Assembly (NCBI RefSeq): GCF_041296385.1
Contig: NW_027184063.1
Coordinates: 1,891,991-1,955,990 of the forward strand
DNA length: 64,000 nt
Direction of reading: 5' to 3'
Origin: Aphelocoma coerulescens
Taxonomy: Eukaryota; Chordata; Aves; Passeriformes; Corvidae
Notes under the pieces: model-generated
What the model was told of the DNA's origin: nothing
Seen by the model: the letters and a program-made list of their open reading frames with translations, nothing else
Databases searched by the model: none
Translations under genes and position numbers: made by a program
In this document: one piece after another, positions 54,240 through 64,000 of the stretch
How the letters are laid out: the number at the start of each line of letters is the position of its first letter
Numbering within the stretch: the stretch's first letter is position 1

Positions 54240-57200
54240 GTAAGGGGGGAGGGGGAGAGACCCCAGACTCATTTTGGGGAGGGGGGAGAGGGACCCCAGA
54301 CTCATTTGGGGACGGGGGAGGGACCCCAGACTCATTTGGGGGAGGGGGGAGGGACCCCAGACTCATTTGGGGGAGGGGGAGAGACCCCAGACTCATTTTG
54401 GGGGATGGGGGAGGGACCCCAGACTCATTTGGGGGATGGGGGAGGGACCCCAGACTCATTTTGGGGAGCCCAAAATCCCCCCTGGGACCCCTCCCAGAGC
54501 CATTTGGGGACCCCCCTCAGAGACCCCAGACCCATTTGGGGACCCCAAAATCCACCGGGGACCCCCCTGAGAGACCCCAGACTCATTTGGGGACACCCCC
54601 CCAGACCCATTTGGGGACCCCAAAATCCCCCCTGGGACCCCCCCCAGACCCATTTGGGGACCCCAGACCCATTTGGGGACCCCAGACTCATTTGGGGGGG
54701 GAGGGGCGCCCAGCCCGGCCCAGCCCCCCCCGGCCCTGGGGCTCCCCCTGGCGGCCGCTCAAGGTAAGGGGGGGAGGGGGAGAGACCCCAGACTCATTTG
54801 GGGGGGGGGAGGGACCCCAGACTCATTTGGGGACGGGGGAGAGACCCCAGACTCATTTTGGGGATGGGGGAGGGACCCCAGACTCATTTGGGGGAGGGGG
54901 AGAGACCCCAGACTCATTTTGGGGGATGGGGGAGGGACCCCAGACTCATTTGGGGGAGGGGGAGAGACCCCAGACTCATTTTGGGGGATGGGGGAGGGAC
55001 CCCAGACTCATTTGGGGAGCCCAAAATCCCCCCTGGGACCCCTCCCAGAGCCATTTGGGAACCCCCCTGAGAGACCCCAGACCCATTTGAGGACCCCAAA
55101 ATCCCCCCTGGGACCCCCCCCAGACCCATTTGGGAACCCCCTCAGAGACCCCAGACCCATTTGGGGACCCCCCCAGACCCATTTGGGGCCACCCCAAAGA
55201 CCCCAGACCCATTTGGGGACCCCAGACTCATTTGGGGGGGGAGGGGCGCCCAGCCCGGCCCAGCCCCCCCCGGCCCTGGGGCTCCCCCTGGCGGCCGCTC
55301 AAGGTAAGGGGGGGGAGGGGGAGAGACCCCAGACTCATTTGGGGGGGGGAGGGACCCCAGACTCATTTGGGGAGCTCAAAATCCCCCCTGGGACCTCCCC
55401 CAGAGACCCCAGACCCATTTGGGGACACCCCCAGACCCATTTGGGGACACCCCAAAGACCCCAGACCCATTTGGGACCCAAAAATCCCCCCTGGGACACC
55501 CCCAGACTCATTTGGGGGAGGGGGAGGGAGGGACCCCAGACCCATTTGGGACCCCCAAAATCCCCCCTGGGACCCCCCCCAGACCCATTTGGGGACCCCA
55601 GACTCATTTGGGGGGGGAGGGGCGCCCAGCCCGGCCCAGCCCCCCCCGGCCCTGGGGCTCCCCCTGGCGGCCGCTCAAGGTAAGGGGGGGAGGGGGAGGG
55701 ACCCCAGACTCATTTGGGGGGGGGGAGGGACCCCAGACTCATTTGGGGGAGGGGGAGGGACCCCAGACTCATTTGGGGAGCCCAAAATCCCCCCTGGGAC
55801 CCCTCCCAGAGCCATTTGGGAACCCCCCTCAGAGACCCCAGACCCATTTGGGGACCCCAAAATCCCCCCTGGGACCCCCCCAGACCCATTTGGGAACCCC
55901 CTCAGAGACCCCAGACCCATTTGGGGACCCCCCCAGACCCATTTGGGGCCACCCCAAAGACCCCAGACCCATTTGGGGACCCCAGACTCATTTGGGGGGG
56001 GAGGGGCGCCCAGCCCGGCCCAGCCCCCCCCGGCCCTGGGGCTCCCCCTGGCGGCCGCTCAAGGTAAGGGGGGGAGGGGGAGAGACCCCAGACTCATTTG
56101 GGGGGGGGAGAGACCCCAGACTCATTTGGGGACGGGGGAGGGACCCCAGACTCATTTGGGGGGGGGGGGAGGGACCCCAGACTCATTTGGGGGACCCCAA
56201 AATTCCCCGTGGGACCCTCCCAGAGCCATTTGGGGACCCCGCTCAGAGACCCCAGACTCATTTGGGGACCCTCCCAGACCCATTTGGGGACCCCAAAATC
56301 CCCCTGGGACCCCCCCCAGACCCATTTGGGGACCCCAGACTCATTTGGGGGGGGGAGGGGCGCCCAGCCCGGCCCAGCCCCCCCCGGCCCTGGGGCTCCC
56401 CCTGGCGGCCCGCTCAAGGTAAGGGGGGGGAGGGGGAGAGACCCCAGACTCATTTGGGGAGGGGGGGAGGGACCCCAGACTCATTTGGGGGGGAGGGACC
56501 CCCAGACTCATTTGGGGGACCCCAAAATCCACCGGGGACCCCCCTGAGAGACCCCAGACCCATTTGGGGACACCCCCCCAGACCCATTTGGGGACCCCCA
56601 AAATTCCCCCTGGGACCCTCTTGGGACCCCCCCCAGACCCATTTGGGACCCCAAAATCCCCCCTGGGACCCCTCCCAGACCCATTTGGGGACACCCCAAA
56701 GACCCCAGACCCATTTGGGACCCAAAATTCCCCCTGGGACACCCCCAGACCCATTTGGGACCCCCCTCAGAGACCCCAGACCCATTTGGGGACCCCCCCC
56801 AGACCCATTTGGGGACACCCCAAAGTCCCCAGACCCATTTGGGGACCCCAAAATCCCCCCCTGGGACCCCCCCAGACCCATTTGGGGACACCCCCCCAGA
56901 CCCATTTGGGGACCCCAAAATCCCCCCCTGGGACCCCCACAGACCCATTTGGGGACCCCAGACTCATTTGGGGGGGGGAGGGGCGCCCAGCCCCCCCCGG
57001 CCCTGGGGCTCCCCCTGGCGGCCGCTCAAGGTAAAGGGGGGGAGGGGGGGGAGAGACCCCAGACTCATTTGGGGACAGGGGAGGGACCCGAGACTCATTT
57101 GGGGACCCCAAAATCCCCCCTGGGACCTCCCCCAGAGACCCCAGACCCATTTGGGGACACCCCCAGACCCATTTGGGGACACCCCAAAGACCCCAGACCC

Positions 57201-58800
57201 ATTTGGGGACCCTAAAATCCCCCCTGGGACCCTCTTGGGACCCCCCCAGACCCATTTGGGAACCCCCTCAGAGACCCCAGACCCATTTGGGGGACCCCAA
57301 AATCACCCCTGGGACACCCCCAGACCCATTTGGGGACACCCCAAAGACCCCAGACCCATTTGGGGACCCCAAAATCCCCCCTGGGACACCCCCAGACCCA
57401 TTTGGGGACACCCCCACCCAAAGACCCCAGACCCATTTGGGGACCCCAAAATCCCCCCTGGGACCCTCTTGGGACCCCCCCAGACTCATTTGGGGACACC
57501 CCAAAGACCCCAGACCCATCTGGGGATCCCAAACTCCTCCCTGGGGCACCCTTGGGACGCCCCCAGACCCATTTGGGGACCCCAGACTCATTTGGGGGGG
57601 GGAGGGGCGCCCAGCCCCCCCCGGCCCTGGGGCTCCCCCTGGCGGCCGCTCAAGGTAAGGGGGGGGAGGGGGAGAGGGAGGGACCCCAGACTCATTTTGG
57701 GGAGCCCAAAATCCCCCCTGGGACACCCCCCAGACCCATTTGGGGACACCCCCACCCAAAGACCCCAGACCCATTTGGGAACCCCCCTCAGAGACCCCAG
57801 ACCCATTTGGGGACCCCAAAATCCCCCCTGGGACACCCCCAGACCCATTTGGGACCCCAGACCCATTTGGGACCCCAAAATCCCCCCTGGGACCCCCCCC
57901 AGACCCATTTGGGGACCCCAAAATCCACCGGAGACCCCCCCGAGAGACCCCAGACCCATTTGGGGACACCCCCACCCAAAGACCCCAGACCCATTTGCGG
58001 GCCCCAAAATCCCCCCTGGGACACCCTTGGGACGCCCCCAGACCCATTTGGGGACCCCAGACTCATTTGGGGGGGGAGGGGCGCCCAGCCCGGCCCAGCC
58101 CCCCCCCGGCCCTGGGACTCCCCCTGGCGGCCGCTCAAGGTAAGGGGGGGAGGGGGAGAGGGAGGGACCCCAGACTCATTTGGGGACCCCAAAATCCCCC
58201 CTGGGACAATCTTGGGACCCCCCCAGACCCATTTGGGAACCCCCTCAGAGACCCCAGACCCATTTGGGGACCCCCCCCAGACCCATTTGGGACCCCAAAA
58301 TCACCCCTGGGACCCCCCCAGACCCATTTGGGGACTCCCTCAGAGACCCCAGACCCGTTTTGGGGACACCCCAGACCCATTTGGGGAACCCCTCAGAGAC
58401 CCCAGACTCATTTGGGGACCCCAAAATCCACCGGGGACCCCCCCGAGAGACCCCAGACCCATTTGGGGACCCCAAAATCCCCCCCTGGGACACCCCCAGA
58501 GACCCCAGACCCATTTGCGGACCCCATACTCATTTGGGGACACCCCCAGACCCATTTGGGGACCCCAAAATCCACCTGGGACCCCCCCGAGAGACCCCAG
58601 ACCCATTTGGGGACACCCCCCAGACCCATTTGGGGAGCCCAGACCCATTTGGGGACCCCCCCCTAGAGACCCCAAACCCATTTGGGGACCCCAAAATCCC
58701 CCCGGGACCCCCCCAGAGACCCCAGACCCATTTAGAGACCCCAAAACCTCTCCAGGACCCCCCCAAAGCCCCCTGGGACCCCCCCCCAGACCCATTTAGG
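54240..58800 (+). repeat. Exon-11 donor array, 8 decoy copies
   Basis: Units of about 355-625 bp hold many short repeats (GACCCCAGACCCATTTGGGG, ACCCCAAAATCCCCCCTGGG, GGGAGGGACCCCAGACTCA) and one copy of the exon-11 3' end starting within the G run (AGGGGCGCCCAG) with donor CTCAAG/GTAAGG. Copy ends are 54763, 55303, 55679, 56063, 56418, 57030, 57654 and 58139. The copies ending at 57030 and 57654 lack the CCCGGCCCAG segment. The one at 56418 has an extra C, and the one at 57030 has GTAAAG. Each copy follows CAGACTCATTTGGGGGG, which is not an acceptor. Confidence 0.95.
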
Positions 58801-59341
58801 GACCCTCCCCCTTCAATTCTCCCCCTCCCAGACCCCTCTGGGTGATTTTGGGGGGGGATCCCCATTTTTGGGGGGTCTCAGCTCCCTCTGGGTGACTTTG
58901 GGGGGGGGTCCTGATCCCCGTGGGTGTTTTTTGGGGGGCGGTTCCCGATTTTTGGGGGGGTCCCAGCCCCGTGGGTGATTTTGGGGGGGGGGTCCTGATC
59001 CCTGTGGGTGTTTTTTGGGGGGTGGATCCCGATTTTGGGGGGTCCCAGCCCTCTCTGGGTGACTTTGGGGGGCTCCTGAGTCCTCTGGGTGATTTTGGGG
59101 GGGGATCCCAATTCTTGGGGGGGTCCCAGCCCCTTTGTGGGTGTTTTTTGGGGGGGGGAATCCCCATTTTTGGGGGGTCCCAGCCCCGTGGGTGACTTTG
59201 GGGGGGTCCTGATCCCTGTGGGTGTTTTTTTGGGGGGGGGATCCCCATTTTTGGGGGGTCCCACCCCCCCCCGTGGATGATTTTTTTTTGGGGGGGGGGT
59301 GGGGTCCCTGACCGGGTTCCGTTCTGGCTCCCCTCCCCCAG
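58801..59341. repeat. GGGTGATTTTGGGGGG repeat before exon 12
   Basis: About ten units of CTGGGTGATTTTGGGGGG, GATCCCCATTTTTGGGGG, GTCCCAGCCCC and TGTGGGTGTTTTTTGGGG fill the end of intron 11. The acceptor region is CGTTCTGGCTCCCCTCCCCC, AG (59340-59341). No decoy copy of exon 12 was found. Confidence 0.88.
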
Positions 59342-59569
59342 TGCCGGCGCCGCTGGTGAACAGCGGGGGGGTGGTGAAGATCGTGGTGCGCCAGGGACCC
59401 CCCCCGGCCGCCCCTCCCCCTCCCCCCGGCCCCTCCCCCGCCCCCAGCCCCGCCCCCGGCCGGCCCCCCCTGCTGAGGGTGCTGCCGGCCGCCCCTCCCC
59501 CACCCAACCCCTCCCCCACCCCCAGCCCGGGACCCCCCCAGAGCGGAGCGGCGGCGGCGGCGGAGACGG
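59342..59569 (+). CDS. SRCAP: SRCAP exon 12 of window: VVKIVVRQ
   Basis: With exon 11 it reads VPAPLVNSGGVVKIVVRQGP, then PPAAPPPPPGPSPAPSPAPG, RPPLLRVLPAAPPPPNPSP and TPSPGPPQSGAAAAAET plus one base. VNSGGVVKIVVRQ matches SRCAP VNNTGVVKIVVRQAP closely. The rest is the Pro-rich continuation of the insertion. The acceptor is CCCCCAG at 59341. The donor is GACGG/GTGAGA, phase 1. The exon has 228 bp. It is shorter and more Pro/Ala-rich than the mammalian counterpart as I recall it. The remaining insertion, the second RecA lobe and the AT-hook tail must lie beyond the window. Confidence 0.93.
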
Positions 59570-62500
59570 GTGAGACCCCTCCCCCATCCCCCCCCATTCC
59601 TCCCCATCCCCCACCCCCGGGTCCGGAATGGGCCCCAAAATGGGCCCAAAATGGTCCTGGAAACGTCCTTGGGAAATTCCAGGAATATTGCCAGAATGTC
59701 CCCAAAATATCCCCAAAAAACCCCCCAAAATATCCACAAAATATTCCCAAAACATCCCCAAAATGTTCCCCAAATATTCCCAAAATATCCCCAAAATATT
59801 CCCAAAATATTCCCAAAATATCTGCCAAGTATTCCAGAAATATTCCCAAAATATCCCCAAAATACTCCCAAAATATTCCCCAAATATTCCGGAATTAGTC
59901 CCAAAATATTCCCAAGATGTTCCCCAAAAAAACCCCAAAATGTTGCAGAAATATTCCAGAAATTTTCCCAAAAAATTCCCAGAATTTTCCCAAAATGTCT
60001 CCAAAATATTCCCACAAATCCCCCAAAATGTTCCTGAAATATTCCCCAAACATCCCCAAAATATTCCCAAAATGCTCCAAAATATCCCCAAAATATTCCC
60101 AAAATATCCCCAAAACATTCCCAAAATATTCCCCAAAAAAACCCCAAAATGTTCCAGAAATGTTCCAGAAATATTCCAGGAATACCCCCAAAAAATTCCC
60201 CAAATTTTCCCAAAATATTCCCAAAATATTCCCACAAATCCCCCAAAATGTTCCTGAAATAATCCCAAAATATCCCCAAAATATTCCCAAAATATTCCCA
60301 AAATATCTGTCAAGTATTCCAGAAATATTCCCAAAATATCCCCAAAATATTCCCAAAATATTCCCCAAATATTCCAGAATTAGTCCCAAAATATTCCCAG
60401 AATGTTTCCAAAAAAAACCCCAAAATGTTCCAGAAATATTCCAGAAATATCCCCAAAAAATTCCCAAAATTTTCCCAAAATGTCTCCAAAATATTCCCAC
60501 AAATTCCCCAAAATGTTCCTGAAATATTCCCCGAACATCCCCAAAATATTCCCAAAATACTCCAAAATATCCCCAAAATATTCAGAAAATATCCCCAAAA
60601 TGTTCCCACAAATCCCCTAAAATATCCCCAAAATGTTCCCAAAATATCCCCAAAATATTGCCACAAATCCCCCAAAATATCCCAAAACATTCCCAAAATA
60701 TCCCCAAAATATTCCCACAAATCCCCCAAAATATCCCCAAAATATTCCCAAAATATCCCCAAAATATTCCCACAAATCCCCCAAAATGTTTCTGAAATAG
60801 TCCCAAAATACCCCAAAATATTACCAAAATATTCCGGAAATATTCCCAAAATATCCCAAAAATGTCCCCAAAATGTTCCAAAAAAATTCCCAAAAAATTC
60901 CCAAAATATCCCCAAAATATTTCCAAAATATTCCCAAAATATTCCTAAAAGATCCCCAAAATGTTCCTGAAATATCCCCAAAACATCCCCAAAATGTTCC
61001 CAAAACATCCCCAAAATGTTCCCAAAATATTCCCAAAAATTTCCAAAAAAAATCCCCAAAATCTTTGGTTTTCCCATCCCCCACCCCCTCATCCCCCCCC
61101 CCCGGGTCCGGAATGGGCCCCCAAAATGGTCCCAAAATGGTCCTGAAATGTCCTTGGGAAATTCCAGGAATATTGCCAGAATGTCCCCAAAATATCCCCA
61201 AAAAACCCCCCAAAATATCCACAAAATATTCCCCAAATATTCCCCAAATATTCCAGAAATATTCCCAAAATGTTCCCCAAATATTCCCAAAATATCCCCA
61301 AAATATTCCCAAAATATTCCCAAAATATCTGTCAAGTATTCCAGAAATATTCCCAAAATATCCCCAAAATATTCCCAAAATATTCCCCAAATATTCCAGA
61401 ATTAGTCCCAAAATATTCCCAGAATGTTTCCAAAAAAAACCCCAAAATGTTCAGAAATATTCCAGAAATATTCCCAAAATATCCCCAAAATATTCAGAAA
61501 ATATCCCCAAAATATTCCCAAAATATCCCCAAAACATTCCCAAAATATTCCCAAAAAAACCCCGAAATGTTCCAGAAATATTCCAGAAATATCCCCAAAA
61601 ATTCCCAGAATTTTCCCCAAATGTCTCCAAAATATTCCACAAATTCCCCAAAATGTTCCTGAAATATTCCCAAACATCCCCAAAATATTCCCACAAATCC
61701 CCCAAAATATCCCCAAAATGTTCCCAAAATATCCCCAAAATATTCCCACAAATCCCCCAAAATATCCCCAAAATGTTCCCAAAATATCCCCAAAATATTC
61801 CCACAAATCCCCCAAATTGTTCCTGAAATAGTCCCAAAATATCCCCAAAACGTTCCCAAAATATTCCGGAAATATTCCCAAAATATCCCAAAAATGTCCC
61901 CAAAATGTTCCAAAAAAATTCCCAAAAAATTCCCAAAATATCCCCAAAATAACCCCAAAATATTTCCAAAATATTCCAAAATATTCCTAAAAGATCCCCA
62001 AAATATTCCTGAAATATCCCCAAAATATCCCCAAAATGTTCCCAAAACATCCCCAAAATGTTCCCGAAATATTCCCAAAAATTTCCAAAAAAATCCCCAA
62101 AATCTTTGGTTTTCCCATCCCCACCCCCCATCCCCCCACCCGGGTCCGGAATGGGCCCCAAAATGGTCCCAAAATGGTCCTGGAAATGTCCTTGGGAAAT
62201 TCCAGAAATACGGCCAAAATGTCCCCAAAATATCCCCAAAATATGCACAAAATATTCCAGAAATATTCCCAAAATATCCCCAAAATACTCCCAAAATATT
62301 CCCCAAATATTCCAGAATTAGTCCCAAAATATTCCCAAGATGTTCCCCAAAAAAACCCCAAAATGTTGCAGAAATATTCCAGAAATTTTCCCAAAAAATT
62401 CCCAGAATTTTCCCAAAATGTCTCCAAAATATTCCCACAAATCCCCAAAATGTTCCTGAAATATGCCCCAAACATCCCCAAAATATTCCCAAAATGCTCC

Positions 62501-64000
62501 AAAATATCCCCAAAATATTCCCAAAATATCCCCAAAACATTCCCAAAATATTCCCCAAAAAAACCCCAAAATGTTCCAGAAATGTTCCAGAAATATTCCA
62601 GGAATACCCCCAAAAAATTCCCCAAATTTTCCCAAAATATTCCCAAAATATTCCCACAAATCCCCAAAATGTTCCTGAAATAGTCCCAAAATATCCCCAA
62701 AATATTCCCAAAATATTCCCAAAATATCTGTCAAGTATTCCAGAAATATTCCCAAAATATCCCCAAAATATTCCCAAAATGTTCCCCAAATATTCCAGAA
62801 TTAGTCCCAAAATATTCCCAGAATGTTTCCAAAAAAAAACCCCAAAATGTTCCAGAAATATTCCAGAAATATCCCCAAAAAATTCCCAAAATTTTCCCAA
62901 AATGTCCCTGAAATATTCCCACAGAATCCCCCAAAATGTTCCTGAAATATTCCCCGAACATCCCCAAAATATTCCCAAAATACCCCAAAATATCCCCAAA
63001 ATATTCAGAAAATATCCCCAAAATATTCCCACAAATCCCCCAAAATATCCCCAAAATGTTCCCAAAATATCCCCAAAATATTCCCACAAATCCCCCAAAT
63101 TGTTCCTGAAATAGTCCCAAAATATCCCCAAAACGTTCCCAAAATATTCCGGAAATATTCCCAAAATATCCCAAAAAATGTCCCCAAAATGTTCCAAAAA
63201 AATTCCCAAAAAATTCCCAAAATATCCCCAAAATAACCCCAAAATATTTCCAAAATATTCCCAAAATATTCCTAAAAGATCCCCAAAATATTCCTGAAAT
63301 ATCCCCAAAATATCCCCAAAATGTTCCCAAAACATCCCCAAAATGTTCCCGAAATATTCCCAAAAATTTCCAAAAAAATCCCAAAATCTTTGGTTTTCCC
63401 ATCCCCACCCCCCATCCCCCCACCCGGGTCCGGAATGGGCCCCAAAATGGTCCCAAAATGGTCCTGGAAATGTCCTTGGGAAATTCCAGAAATACGGCCA
63501 AAATGTCCCCAAAATATCCCCAAAATATGCACAAAATATTCCAGAAATATCCCCAAAATATCCCCAAAATACTCCCAAAATATTCCCCAAATATTCCAGA
63601 ATTAGTCCCAAAATATTCCCAAAATATTCCCAAAAAAACCCCAAAATGTTGCAGAAATATTCCAGAAATATTCCCAAAATACCCCAAAATATCCCCAAAA
63701 TATTCAGAAAATATCCCCAAAATATTCCCAAAATATCCCCAAAAACATTCCCAAAATATTCCCCAAAAAAACCCCGAAAATGCTCCAGAAATATTCCAGA
63801 AATATCCCCAAAAAATTCCCAACATTTTCCCAAAATGTCCCTGAAATATTCCCACAAATCCCCCAAAATGTTCCTGAAATATTCCCCGAACATCCCCAAA
63901 ATATTCCCAAAATACCCCAAAATATCCCCAAAATATTCCAAAATATCCCCAAAATATTCAGAAAATATCCGCAAATATTCCCAAAATATCCCCAAAATAT
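59570..64000. repeat. AATATTCCCAAAATATCCCC array with 1.0-1.5 kb higher order
   Basis: The intron after exon 12 is made of 10-12 bp units AAAATATCCCC, AAAATATTCCC and AAAATGTTCC to the end of the window. A landmark GTCCGGAATGGGCCC, preceded by CCCATCCCCCACCCC-like sequence, occurs at 59621, 61106, 62144 and 63428. Higher-order units are thus 1,485, 1,038 and 1,284 bp. The first landmark lies only 50 bp after the donor, so this array too appears seeded from donor-proximal sequence, but without exon bases. Open frames of up to 833 codons are repeat translations. Confidence 0.93.

Noticed and set aside
61494..63995. Open frame of 833 codons on the minus strand and similar long frames in 59.6-64 kb
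   Set aside because: The sequence is a translation of the AATATTCCC repeat (GIFWGYFGN patterns) with equivalents in other frames. No start context, domain or splice support.

Overview
The window carries 12 consecutive plus-strand coding exons of one vertebrate gene, SRCAP (Snf2-related CREBBP activator protein, an INO80/SWR1-type SNF2 ATPase), inside introns made almost wholly of tandem repeats. The exons begin with the DEMGLGKT Walker A motif and run through the DEAQ box, the [10 protein letters not shown] motif and the lobe-1 C-terminal elements, then into the Pro-rich insertion that splits SRCAP-family ATPases. The upstream HSA region and the second RecA lobe are not here, so the gene runs off both ends. 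Only about 2.3 kb of 64 kb (under 4%) is coding. Exon third positions are nearly all G or C. Together with repeat-choked GC-rich introns, this suggests a bird (or other sauropsid) GC-rich microchromosome. That is an inference; no species-diagnostic element was seen.

Layout: 1-2141 is a 20/22-bp minisatellite ending at the first acceptor. Exons are 2142-2319, 6122-6258, 11097-11266, 17905-18097, 20306-20442, 25784-25970, 33599-33769, 43285-43586, 45135-45311, 48380-48631, 54083-54239 and 59342-59569. Splice phases chain correctly. Two exons (33599-33769 and 54083-54239) each need one base fewer, in a C10 and a G13 run respectively, to stay in frame, so each holds either a sequencing error or a real frameshift.

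The most notable feature is that nine of twelve exons flank tandem arrays that have copied exactly one of their exon-intron junctions. Arrays upstream of an exon carry copies of its acceptor and 5' edge (exons 1, 2, 3, 6, 7, 11). Arrays downstream carry copies of its 3' edge and donor (exons 4, 5, 6, 10, 11). The complete exon always sits at the array's edge. This gives over 40 decoy acceptors and about 40 decoy donors, plus 31 further donor-bearing 20-mers after exon 6. A decayed copy of the exon-4 motif region also lies 5.4 kb upstream of it, at 12472-12528.

Other structure: a cluster of 11 perfect CRE octamers (TGACGTCA) in the exon-5 array; about 19 octamer motifs (ATTTGCAT) in the 45-48 kb introns; strand composition that flips between introns; and higher-order repeats (2,439 bp at 38-43 kb; 1.0-1.5 kb at 59.6-64 kb). 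The many very long open frames seen in all frames are translations of the minisatellites, not genes. No RNA gene, transposon, CRISPR array or second gene was recognised.
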